Source of the DNA: Sphagnum compactum
Lineage: Eukaryota > Bryophyta > Sphagnopsida > Sphagnales
Assembly (NCBI GenBank): GCA_965153455.1
Contig: OZ234495.1
Location: forward strand, 8,924,875-8,988,874
Length of the DNA stretch: 64,000 nt
Reading direction: 5' to 3'
Every line of letters starts with the position of its first letter. The stretch's first letter is position 1. A model generated the notes under the pieces. It was not told the DNA's origin and did no database searches. It saw nothing but the letters and a program-made list of their open reading frames with translations. Positions 1-11,500 of this stretch are shown piece after piece. Position numbers and translations under genes: made by a program.

Positions 1-2044
1 TTTGCCCGCAAATGGTGTTTTGTGTAGGGTTGAATTGCTTGAACTCTAAGATACAATTGAGTTTTAGAACAAAGGCCTTTGTGAATCATGAAGTTTTTGT
101 GTGCATGACAATTATTGGCATACAAGCTGGCCAATTCTAATGAAAATGTGACAAAGGTACTTGTTATTTTGACACGCACGATCATATGCAAACAAGGATT
201 TTGCAAACAAAATGCAATAAAGAATAATCTTCAATCATGTTTGAAATTGGGCACATTGGTTGTTCTTGTGCACATGTCATTGTGTGGGAGTTGACAATGG
301 GAATTGGACAATCTTTGACATTTGGTAAAATAACAAAGATTGTTAAATTATATTATTGGGTTAGAGATTGAGCCTTGTGTTTTTCGAATATGATTATAAA
401 GTTATTTCTTAAAATTTTTAAATCATACTTATGTATTTACATTATTAAAAATGAATGTATATAATTTTGATTTTGCACATGTTGTGCTCCATTCCATTGT
501 AGTAATGCAAATCGTTATCCTAAATCCTTCACTTACAGAAACTAATTGAAATCTTCTTTTCTCAAGAGGACATGTTAGCAATGGACGAATACAACAATGG
601 ATCTAGGCACATTTAAATAATCTTAGGATAGGATTCGAATTTTGACACTATGTTGAAATCGTGTTTGAATTCCATTCTTGTGATCTTCCCTTGCAAAATC
701 ATATAGTTTGTTCATTTCATTCATGGATGACATAGATTCACTTGTATAATTTGCATGTGTAACACATTCGTTTTAATGTAAACATGTCAAGTGAAAGGCA
801 TGTTTCGAAGCCACATATGAAATGAAAGGCAAATTGCCTAGTCAAAGTTGTCATGAAAGACAATTTTCAAAACTTCCATGTCACTAACCCATGTCAAGTT
901 CCTACAAATGTTGGTAGGGACCTCAAGTAAGACCAACCTTGTACCAATTTTATTCTAAGTTCCAATATCATTTATATATGTGTGGCCCGTGCCCTTGGCC
1001 CCAAGTGTTACCATGTCCTCAACTGATTTTTCCTTCCAAAACATGGTTTGTTGGAATTTATTCCAAGTTTTCAGCTATGATTTAATTTAATTTAATTTTT
1101 AGTGAAGAAATCATTCAATATTCAAGAACTTTTGCACCACATGTCCAAAGTCGAAACATCATGGAACCAAGCCCATTCACCCCTCCTCCTCAAGAGCTTT
1201 CCAAAGACACCAAGAACATGATCTCAAGCATCCCGGTTCGATGGATCTCATAAGTACAAACAAAACAAAACAAAACAAACAAACTACCTTCCTTCATAGA
1301 TATATGTTAAAAAGTGAAGACCTAAACCAATTCTTATTGCTACTCAAGATTTTCTTTTGGGATTCTCTCCGTCAATGTTTCAATACTTAACTTGATATTT
1401 GGGGGGCCTCGACCTCTTTTACTTTCATCATCTTTTTTTGTGTGGCATGCAAATTTTTGACATCATTCAAGGCCTTACTTGGGTGTTTTTGACAAATGTT
1501 GTTTGACCATCCGTCTTAACATTGGCCTCGAATTATTCTTTTACGAGGGTTTATTAGGGTTGTGTGACACGCAAAGCCTTTTCATGTTGCCTCCATTTTT
1601 GACAAATGTTTTTCTCTACTTCCTTTTTTAAATTTGTCTTTCAGTATACAATTATGATATGAGGGGGGTGTGCAAAAAGCTATCTTGCTTGATAGGAAGG
1701 AGCAAACCTAGTTTCCGAAATTGTGAAGTTTACATGTTTACATATGTCATGTTATCAAAATGAAAACCTTTTTGGACATGTTTTACTCCACATACATTTG
1801 TCATGTTTTGTTTCACTCGATGTGATATTAGTAGGGCCAGGTGGTCAGCCTTCTTAGCCCGCTTTGGGTTCTATAGGGAAGCCCGGGCCGAACAAGCAAA
1901 GCGCCTTCATGGGTATGTTCACCATCTCACATATGTTACTAAAGAGTTTGTGAGAATATCTATGCTCTTTTAGAAGCACCCAAAACAATTTAGGGTTTTT
2001 TTTAGTTTTTTACAATATTGGGCGGTTCTTTACTTACTCTTAGT
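1..2044. other. AT-rich intergenic DNA, no gene seen
   Basis: There is no open frame with coding character or splice structure here. The stretch contains one copy of a dispersed repeat (about 1035-1315, listed separately). A short GC-richer island lies near 1830-1905, in which runs such as agcccgggccg interrupt otherwise AT-rich DNA; I cannot assign it. Confidence 0.6.
1035..1315 (+). repeat. Dispersed repeat, copy A
   Basis: This segment matches, in the opposite orientation, a second segment at about 37935-38345. Shared blocks, in the same order, include ttcagctatgattt, atcattcaatattcaa, acttttgcacc, catggaacca, gagctttccaaaga and ctaccttccttcat. Similarity covers roughly 250 bp, with many substitutions and short indels. 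Copy B carries about 140 bp extra near its start. I did not find termini or coding capacity, so the class of element is unknown. Confidence 0.7.
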
Positions 2045-2398
2045 AGAGCATCTCCAGTGGTGCTCAGCATGTGAGACCCTGCGAAAACATTTTTTTTCAC
2101 ACCCAAGTTTATGTATGTAACTCTTTTGCAACCCCACCCATAAAACTGAAGCTGGGACAGCAAATAGGTGTGGGGGACTACTAATAGCAAATCACCTGGA
2201 CTAATCATTATGATGGGCCAATCAGAAACACTGAGTAGCAGTCAAATCACATTTATTACACTCTTTTCTGCAGGTGCACAGAGATGCTGCGCCTTTACCA
2301 GCCACGGCAACCTGAGCCAAAACCATTTTCCTGAGCCAAACCGGCATGTGTTGGATTACTGTGCAGGATCACCTGGCGAGCACAGCTGGAGATGCTCT
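2045..2398. mobile_element. MITE, probably Tourist/PIF-Harbinger-like
   Basis: The left end reads AGAGCATCTCCAG and the right end reads CTGGAGATGCTCT. The inverted termini extend to 21 bp with 19 matches (2045-2065 against 2378-2398). If the ends are taken as GAGCATCTCC, the flanking triplets are gta and tta, close to a TWA-type target-site duplication. The interior (about 350 bp) has no transposase and is GC-richer than its surroundings. A GAGCATCTCC terminus is common in plant non-autonomous PIF/Harbinger-type elements; that family call is from memory. The 105-codon open frame inside it is probably incidental. Confidence 0.72.
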
Positions 2399-5300
2399 TA
2401 TGAGGATTCTTTAGTTCCTCCTCACAATAACTGGAACAAAGAATCCAGTTCCAAGTTCAATTCTTCAGGAAAAAAAAAACCCTAAACCCTAGTGCTAGCA
2501 ACTAATGTTTGTGCAAGTATTATGGTTTAGGACTTATATATTTCGTGTAGCCTAATGTGTGTAACACTCATCTGTATCTCTGTTAAGTACAAGTGTAAGT
2601 GTCTATAACATGAGACGTGTAATTGCAAGTTTAAAATTGTGTAAGTTCATCTTATGTTGTGTAAAATAGTTTTTGTGTTCAAAAAAATAAAATCACTTAC
2701 ATGACTTTATACGGCTGTGTAAAAACAATGTAAATTTTTTGACTTCTAATTTTTTTTTGAGGGCGGAGGGGAGAGAGAGGGTGCTGCACAAATTTTCAGA
2801 ACTTTTTTTTGGTGATGGGCCGATCAAAGTGGCCCAATGTAAAAATTTATATATTAATAAAAAAAAGAGCTTGGGTATGCACATCACATCTAATTAAAGT
2901 AATTAATATGAATCACAATAGTATGTTGTGCTTTGTTAAAAGAAGTACTTAAGCTCTTATAAAACCCTTGACCCAAAAAAAAAATGGTGATGAGCAAAGT
3001 TACGAATTAAAAAAAAGCTTTCAAAGCATGAGATGCACAACATGGACCCAAGATATTCGTCAAAAGCACTACAATTTGTCCTATATCCTTTGCCCCTCCC
3101 CAAAAGTTTGATTTTGTATTGTTTATCGGTGAGCTAAAGCGAAACACTTCCCACATTGTCATATTGATAATAAAAGCTTATATTTGAAGAGTGCTATTTG
3201 CATCTTATTTTTTAAGAATTCTTGCTAAACCCCCATCTTGCTAAACCTTATGAAAATCTATACAAAACCACCCATATATCAATTCCTCAAAATTCTCGTC
3301 ACTAGAATGTGATATCATCAGAATTCAACCAATTAGAATATGTGGGTGGGTAAGGACTTAAGGACTATATAGTGAGGAGGAAGTTACTGGAATTAATCAA
3401 GGAACTATTATGGTGTATAATGTGCCTCGAAACAACACTAGAAAAACAACAAGTGACATGGGTTTATGTGCAAGTGATTGATTTGGTTCCCTTTATAAAG
3501 AAGACAATTTATTGACAAATTAATTAATTTGATAATTATTGACTTGGGAATGTTTTTGTTTTCAAGCATGCAGCGGCCTCTCTCACACACATTTTTTTCA
3601 GTCGCCACTCGCATGTGGCGACACACACAAGGGAAGAATCAAGGTAGCTTTCCTTTCCTTTCCTTTCCTTCCACTCTAGGCCTACACACATACATATATG
3701 GATCTATTATTATATGTTTCCTTTCTTTCCACTCTAAGTATGTGTATAGTGTGTCAAAGCTGGTTAAGTGAACAAGCCTTGATTACTTAATTTTATTTTT
3801 TTCCAAGGCAAAAATTTTCATTATTATTTTGTGAGACCGTTTTAAGGATATTAAAGGTGAATTTTGGGAGCAATTATGAAAGAAACTTCAGGATTTTTCT
3901 TTGGGGAAATTGAAAATACATCAACCCTAGGGATCTAAGTCTTAGGCATTGCAAGCACTGAAAACTATCTTTAACAAGGTTCAAGCTTGTTCAAAATGAT
4001 AAGTGTTTTTCAGTTTACCCAAGAAATGAATTTGGCAAATTTTTCCTCAAAAAATAACAAAATTAGTTGAATTTATGCTGAAAAATAAAAAAATCCGTAA
4101 ACTTCCCCTTTTTTTTGTCAAAAAAGCTATTTATTTATTTATTTATTAAACATTGCAAATTGATCCTCAAAAGCCTAAGGGATTCATACGCCTTGTTAGG
4201 CCATTTCATGGCAGACGCCCAACTTATACAAACATAGATTTCTCCTTGTGTATGTCTTTTGGAGATTGATGATTAGAACCATTTCCTCTCTACAACCAAG
4301 TCCATTTGCACTTGAAAGCTTCCAAATTAATCTACTAGTATATTTGTGAAATAAATATTGCATTGACCTTGCCGTAGTGTTTTTTTTTCAATTTTATGAT
4401 GTTGCTCAAGTGGCAATCATCTATAAGTATATTTAGCCAAATTTGCCAATATTCAAATTATGAAAGTAGAAAATCGTAAGCACCCTTTTCATGGTATTGT
4501 GGTCAATTGTGATGATTTTTGGGGATTTTCAAAATTAAAAATTGGTCTTTTGCCCAATGTTTTTCAAGAAAACAAGGAATTTGTGACAATATCTTCCTCT
4601 TCCCAAATATTTATAGCAAAATGGTGAAAATTTGCTACCAAGAAAATCACTACCTTGCCCGAATGTGTTGCATGGAAATTTAAGCCCATGAACATCTCAT
4701 TAGATATAGCTTGTTAGATTAAATCCTTGTGCAGGATTTTTTTTTCACAAACCCAATTAACTATGTCCCTTTAAACATCATATACAATCAACCATCATAC
4801 TATTGTCCAAATGTAGTGCACCAAACACCTTCAATGTGCATTTTGCAATTCATGTCGAGAACCCTAGACCATAGTTGCCGGCAGCTTCGACACATATCTC
4901 TCGAAAAATTAATTAATTCCAAAAATTTCATGTTCAAAATTGAATATTCTGAAATGTTTCAATCGATTCTTCATTTTCCTTCACAAAAAAATTTTCTTTC
5001 GAAAAAGGATTTCTTTTAAAAAAATCAAAAAAATTACAAATAATATAAATATAATCCCAATTGAACAACCCAAGGAAAAAAAAGAAAAAAAAACATGGAA
5101 TATTGTAAAAACAAGTGCAACTTCCACACATGTTTGTCGATTAATTAATTAAAATTGAGATTCCATGTCAAAAATAAAATAATCTTAAATATTTCCAAAG
5201 ATTCTTTTATTTTACTTCCCACCACAAATTGGGTTCTACATAGACAACACTAGGTTCAATCAAACATGAGGCTAAACATATTCCAAAGTCATCATCATAT

Positions 5301-5527
5301 TTAGACACTAAAGTTCAAACACGCCATCACAAAATATGACACAACAAAGACAACTCATAATAAAAACATGTCATCACAAAATACGATACACGATACAAAA
5401 GACAAGTCATAAAATTTAATGATTTTCCTCTCTCACTTGTAACCAAATTTTGACTAAATCTTTTCGTGGATGATCACCAACTCACCTTCCTCACAAATTT
5501 GAACAAAAGAAAAAAATCATGCCTGAC
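2399..5527. other. AT-rich intergenic DNA, no gene seen
   Basis: No exon-like open frame or RNA gene is visible. It contains a telomere-like block (aaaccctaaaccctag, 2477-2492) just outside the MITE, and scattered poly-A and poly-T tracts. A short degenerate ttatttatttatt run lies near 4130. Confidence 0.55.
2477..2492. repeat. Interstitial telomere-like repeat (CCCTAAA)
   Basis: Two tandem copies of the plant telomere unit (CCCTAAA, the complement of TTTAGGG) follow a poly-A run 80 bp beyond the MITE. Similar blocks occur at 40335-40352, 41543-41559 and 61870-61884. Confidence 0.6.
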
Positions 5528-5905
5528 TTATTACAAGTGGTCGATTTTTGAGATGGAAAAATACAATCGATTTATTATTTTTGATATGAAAAAATACGAC
5601 CAATTTATTACAAGTAGTCAATTTTGAACATGGATAGATCAATTTTTGATATGAAAAAATATGGTCAACTTATTATAAGTGGTTGATTTTTGACATGGAT
5701 AGGCTGGTTTTTTATATGGAAAAATACAACTAATTTGCTATAAGCAATTAATTTTTGACATGGATAGGCCGATTTTTGATATGGAAGAATACAACTAACC
5801 TATTATAAGCGGTCGATTTTTGACATGGATAGGTCGATTTTTGATATGGAAAAATTTAACCAACCTACCGTAAGCTATCAATTTTTGCCATGGATAGGTT
5901 TTGAC
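5528..5905. repeat. Minisatellite, 65-bp period, about 5.5 copies
   Basis: The phrase gatatgRAAAAATAC recurs at 5583, 5648, 5713, 5778 and 5843, exactly 65 bp apart each time. Each unit also carries a tttttgacatggatagg block. Copies differ by point changes, not indels, which keeps the period exact. There is no open frame through the array. Confidence 0.88.
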
Positions 5906-6096
5906 ATCTACTTTGACCTAATTTGATGTCCAATAAATTCTCCCTTTTCTTCTTTGGTATCCCTTTGTACATTTTCCTAATCTACGGTGTGTCTATCAAC
6001 AAAGTTTTACATGGTTGCATCAAAAACCATTGACTCGGTCCTTAAGAAATTGGAGAAAGTTTGTCGACATGGCATTTGTTTGCTTGCTACACCATG

Positions 6097-6130
6097 TATC
6101 TCATCCATGTACAAGTCCATGGATGAGATA
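6097..6130. repeat. Perfect 13-bp inverted repeat (hairpin)
   Basis: tatctcatccatg at 6097-6109 is the exact reverse complement of catggatgagata at 6118-6130, with an 8-base loop. Comparable hairpins occur at 35611-35643 and 38331-38372. Confidence 0.75.
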
Positions 6131-6477
6131 TATTCATCACATCATCTTGAGACACAAGGTAACTACTAATATCTTGTCACCTTCACTTTGTTTTGTTTTT
6201 TGGGGTCAATTTTGTGATGTAGCCAAAGTGATGATTAACCACATGAACATTTAGCCGAATTTGGTTACAAGCTAAAATGTGAAAGAATTTTTATTTTTAT
6301 TTTTAAAAAATTTCCTTTTATATTTTTGCCTACCTACCTACCTACTTGAATCTTGTATAGAAATGTGACAATGTTTCTTAAATTTTGATGAAATTTTGGC
6401 TATTTAAAATCTCAAAAAGAATTTAATTTTAGTTCTTTTAATTTTTATTTATTTTTGGCTATATACATAGCCAAAAG

Positions 6478-6528
6478 GGGGGGGGGGGAGGGGGAAGAAA
6501 AGAAAGGAGAAAAAAAAAAAAAGGCTGA
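6478..6528 (+). repeat. Polypurine tract with long G run
   Basis: A run of about a dozen G is followed by gagggggaagaaaagaaagg and then poly-A, giving about 50 bases of almost pure purine in AT-rich DNA. It could form G-quadruplex or triplex structures; no function is shown. Confidence 0.6.
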
Positions 6529-7450
6529 GAAGTTAGTGTCTTTCTAAAGCAAAGATGTTCACTTGCTATTTACAATACCCCTATGGGGGGTGTAAACGTG
6601 TCAAGCTTTTTCTTACAAGAAACCACTAGATATTATCATATTTATTACAAAGGACTTGAGTCATAAGTTTAAAATAATTTGCCAAGTGTCAAAAAACCTC
6701 TAATATAATTTTTATTTTATTTTAAAAAAAAATCCCAATACCTAATTTGCCACACATCATTACTTATAGAGAGAGATCACAACTCCACTACCAATCTCTA
6801 TAAATGATAATGTGGCAATTCACAATTTTGCTATATTAAAACAAAAATAGTCCCAAAGAAACATGGTTAAGGGAATTTTTGGGAAAATTTTCCAAAAATA
6901 TAAATAAATAAATAAATAAATCGCCAGATTTCAAGGGAAGAAAATTATGAAATTATCTTCAAGATTTTTTTGGAGAATTTGGTCAAATTTTCAGCTTTCT
7001 TCTTTTCAAAATAAATCACCATATTTTCTAGAATTTTTTTATACTTATTTATTTGTCCTTGTAGTCAGATTTGGCTAAATCCTTTTGTGGGTGATCGCCA
7101 CTTTTGGTGCAACAGAAGAAAATTCAAAATTGAAAAAAAAAGATTATTCATATATATGTATATATATATATATAATTCTTCCAAATGTACTGCTCATTTC
7201 TGGGCAGAGGATATTAAATACAAAAAAGAAAGGAGATAAAGTTGCTTAATATTAAACATTGGGGTTTTATAGCAACCATTTCCTTTGGGCAGGCATGATT
7301 AATAATACTACATTATCCACAAGTTCCCAAAAAAAGGATAATTTAGTTTAATTTAATTCAATAATATAATTTAATGTAATTTAATTCAATAATGTAATTT
7401 AATTTAATTCAATATAATTTAATTTAATATAATTAATAAAAAATGGAAAT

Positions 7451-7454
<4 letters not shown>

Positions 7455-7483
<29 letters not shown>
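7455..7483 (+). repeat. (AG)n microsatellite
   Basis: About 14 AG dinucleotides lie some 1 kb upstream of the CHX start codon. Together with the (CT)n tract at 7725-7746 it makes the CHX upstream region rich in GA/CT dinucleotides, as is common around plant transcription starts. Confidence 0.85.
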
Positions 7484-7489
<6 letters not shown>

Positions 7490-7724
7490 CATCATAATTT
7501 TCATTTAAATTTAGAAGGAAAAACATGATGATTCTTTTCTATTTTTCATTTTAGTGGAAAAAAAAAGGAAGAACAAAACAAACAAACAAAATAATAAGTA
7601 AATAAATAAAATATATTTTCAGCTCAAAAAAATGTGAAAATTCCACCCACCCCCCCCAAAACACTGAAATTTTGGGCTTCATAAAAGGCTTTAGAATTTG
7701 CAGCGCTGCAGTCTGGAAGCGCTC

Positions 7725-7746
7725 CTCTCTCTCTCTCTCTCTCTCT
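7725..7746 (+). repeat. (CT)n tract in the presumed CHX leader or core promoter
   Basis: About 11 CT dinucleotides occur where base composition switches from AT-rich to mixed. This may mark the core promoter (Y-patch-like) or the start of the 5' leader. No TATA box or start site was assigned. Confidence 0.55.
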
Positions 7747-8501
7747 GTGTCTGTGTTTGGTGGCGCACTTTAGCTCCTCTCTTAGATCGAGCGGGATCTG
7801 CAAGAATACGAACGGAATTGGTTCAAGAAAGTTTGGAGAGATCGATTGACTCCTGCTGTCATTGCACCGCAAGTTTCCAAAGCTCTTCCTTGTATGTAGC
7901 CTTTGGAGTCTGGGGGAAAAACAGCTCCAATTCTGGCTCTCGCAGAACAATACTACAAAATTGCTCCTCCAATTTTGCTTCGATTTTTTGTCTCTGCCAA
8001 GAAGAATTGGTTCGCTCTCGATCGAGTCTTGTGGATCCCGAAACAACTCCCAACCAACAACCCACCCACCCACCCAGCTTCAAAAAGGGACAGATAGATT
8101 GTATAGAAACCACGGTGAATAATTTCTTGTTTCCTGTTTTCTTGTTTCCTGTAATAAGTCTGTGGTGTTTTCCATTTTATTTTTTCTCCTTGAGATGACA
8201 ACAAAGGTCTTGGGTATCCGCCATCGGAAGCAGAGGGTAGAGGCAGAGGACTGTGGGTTCCTTTCTTTCGCAACTGTGCAGAAGTAGCAGCAGCAGCTGC
8301 TGCTTCTTGCTTGTGTTTTGGTTCCTGCAGACACCCACCCGATCGCCTCACCATTCCCTTCCTTGCAAAGCGCAGCAGCAGAGAAGAGAAGAGAAGAGAA
8401 ATTGTTTGGACAGGGAGAATCGTGCGTTGTGTGTAGCAACTTTCCTTCCTGTTTTTTCTTTTTTCCCACCCAGGAGAAGTTGTTGTTGCAACAACGCAAA
8501 C

Positions 8502-11500
8502 ATGTCAGGATCAATGGCACCAGCAGGAGACGTAACTTCCAATGGCCTCCTAGCGGGAGACGACCCTCTGCACTTTGCGCTGCTGCTCCTTATTGTGCAA
8601 GTGGCCATCATCATCGTCCTCTCTAGATTTATCACTTTCCTATTCCGCCCTCTTCGCCAACCCCGAGTCGTTGCTGGTACTCCCTCCCTCTCTCGCTTCT
8701 GTTGGTGTGTGTGTGTGTGTGTGTGCACCCTCTCTCTCTGTGTGTCTGTGTGTCTGTGTCTGTGGCTGTGTTGCAGAGCAGGTTTCTGAAGCTCCTCAGC
8801 CCTTAAACTGCCACCCAAAAGTCTAGAAACCCTCTCAAGGTTCCTTGGAAGAGGGGAATTCCCTTTCGTTTGGGTTCTCTGTGAGCTTCATTTTCCTAGT
8901 GGGAAAAAAATTCGGTACCACTACCTGAGCATGTGTAGAAGTGTCAGTAGTTTTGATGACAAAAATGCGAGAAAAATGGCCCATCATCATCTCATTGATG
9001 CGAAGGAAGGTAGGTATTTTCTTTGCTTCTTAGCAGAGTCAAATCATATTACCAAGTAGGAAGAAACTGCTCTCTTGGGTTTTCATGCGAATTGCAGAAA
9101 AAAGACTTTGCCCTTGCAGTGGTGCTCTGCAAAGTTTTCCTTGCTCAGCAGCAGCAGCACATGCAAGAAGACCATGAGGAATGTGGAATTTTATGGAAAT
9201 TGTGGATTTTGAATGTGCAGAGATTATTGGAGGTGTATTATTGGGACCAACAGCATTTGGTAGAATTCCAGGTTTCACTGCCACAATTTTCCCTGAGAGT
9301 TCACGAACGGTGCTCAACACATTTGCGAATATGGGGCTTATTTTTTTCCTCTTTCTTGTTGGTCTTGAGCTTGACCTTCAGAGCTTGCGCAAGTATGCTG
9401 TTTTTTCTACTCCCATTTTTTTTGGGTTTCTCAAGTTCCATAAAGTCCTTGAGATTTATATCTTCCTGATGATATATTCACCACAACCTTTTTGTTCTTG
9501 TTCTTCTCTTTGACCTAAAATTAATTTGTCCCCCCCTTTTTATCTCTTGGATGATGTGAAAAAACAGGACAGGGAAGGCGGCAGCATGGATGGCCGCTGT
9601 GGGCATAGTACTGCCATTTGGGCTTGGAGTTGGGGTGTCTTTGGTAATATACAATGTCATGAAAAGTGATCTCCACACGAGTTTTGGCCCATTCACAGTC
9701 TTTATTGGTGTTGCATTATCAATCACTGCGTTTCCTGTACTTGCTCGAATTCTTGCCGAGCGTAAACTCCTCACTACGGAGGTGGGTGTGTTCAACATGG
9801 TTTAATCCTTTCTTCTCCATTTTTGGTTGTGTGGAAATTGTGTGTAAGGGGAGCATATTACACTAATGTATGTGAAGAGATTGAACAACGAGTCATGTTG
9901 GAAACTTGGTTGCATTCAGTGGTCAGACATCAAGGTCATGCAGATTATGGGGTTAGGGACACAAGGTCAGTCTTACACAGGTGTCAAATTTTCCTAGAGT
10001 CATCAACATGCTGCACATAACTTCTTCTGCTGATTCCCTTTTTCTTCTATTCATCTATTTATGGATCAATCACTTTCAGTGCATGATCGGTTGATTGTAT
10101 GCTAAATAAGTAGAGGTTGAGTGCAGCTTGGGCAAATGGCAATGTCAGCAGCAGCAGTCAATGATGTTGTTGCATGGATTTTGCTAGCCCTGGCTGTGGC
10201 GATAACAAATGCGGGTTCCAGTCCTCTGGTGGCTTTATGGGTGCTTTTGTCGGGGGTTGCGTTCCTCTTGTTCATGTTCTTGATAGTTCGACCATTCACA
10301 TTTGCCCTGGCACATCATGAAGAACCCATCCCAGAATCTGTCGTGGCTGCAACCTTGGTCATTGTTTTGGGAGCTGCCTTCCTTACAGATCTCATTGGTA
10401 TCAATGTCATATTTGGAGCTTTTATTTGCGGTCTTATCATCCCTAAGGACGGTCCCTTTGCAGGTCCATCACTCTCATGCACCTTCTCCTCCTCTTCATA
10501 AATTTTGTGCACTACAGCTTCCATGTCTGGTTCAAATTAGCTTCCATGCCAACCCTCTTTTTGCAGATCAAGCAACAAAGTCCTATTTCTCTCAGGATCC
10601 TGTTATCTTCTTTTGAGAGTCTTGGTGCCAAGTGTTCAATTCTTATTAGTTGTGTGTGCTGCTGACAGGGATGCTGATAGAGAAGGTGGAAGATTATGTG
10701 AGCATTCTCTTCCTGCCATTATATTTTGCTTCTTCAGGCCTTAACACGCAACTTTCTTCAATCAACAATGCAGTAGCCGGTATGATTCTAGACCAGCATT
10801 GATCAATGAACTAGAAAGGGTTTAGGGTAGAGGTCTGGGATTTTGGGAGTAGACAAAAAGTCAAGCTAAGCATTGTATTGGTTAGAGCTCTGGCAGCATC
10901 TTCAGAGTACCATGGGCACTGTAGTGACTTACCCATTTCCGATCATCGTCTAGTTTGCTCTGCATGCATGTAATCTATGGTTTGTTCAGATCTGGAGATT
11001 GCAGTGGGCAGTATGTCCATAGAAATAGAAACGGAATAAGGGAATTTGATCAGTATGAGGTGATTTATGTTTTGGGTGGGGTGGCTAGTGGGAATACTTG
11101 TGCTGGTGTTAGCGACAGCTTGCATAGGAAAAGTGCTGGGGACGGTTATAGTTGCCAAGATTTCAGGTGCTGATCTTCGGAAGTCGTTTGCACTGGGATT
11201 CCTGATGAATACAAAGGGTCTTGTGGAGCTTATTGTCCTAAATATTGGGCTCTCAAAAGGGGTAAGCCAAGTTACACATCTGATTCCTACATTATCAAAT
11301 GGTGTGAAAAGAGGTCCTGGAAGCATCCTCAATCCAAGATGCTCATAAATGTGATCATTGAGCCTCTAAACTTGCAAACCCATTGCACTGTCAATCCCAT
11401 TTTAGGGCTGATATCTGCTCCAATTCATGCCAGCCCTCCCATTGCATCTGCACTGTAATGTTCCAATCACATTCTCAATTAGTTTGCTCCAAATTGTGTG

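Larger units (their letters stand above)
5906..7720. other. AT-rich upstream flank of the CHX gene
   Basis: No gene is seen. The stretch holds a 13-bp-arm hairpin (6097-6130), a (CTAC)n tract (6329-6345), a polypurine/G-run tract (6478-6528), a TA-rich microsatellite near 7150-7172, degenerate aatttaattcaat tandem blocks (7335-7440) and an (AG)n tract (7455-7483). The last of these may belong to the distal CHX promoter. Confidence 0.55.

Noticed and set aside
7624-8354. Several overlapping 60-150-codon frames on both strands upstream of the CHX start
   Set aside because: They span (CT)n and leader sequence, show no family resemblance, and overlap one another; the region is better explained as the CHX leader or promoter.
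8253-8501. In-frame 5' extension of the CHX protein
   Set aside because: The frame is open but has no ATG before 8502, and the sequence is unlike any CHX N-terminus.
11054-11088. Earlier acceptor for CHX exon 6
   Set aside because: Using an AG at 11053 or 11059 gives the wrong phase or runs into a TGA at 11061; starting at 11089 aligns without gaps to the family.
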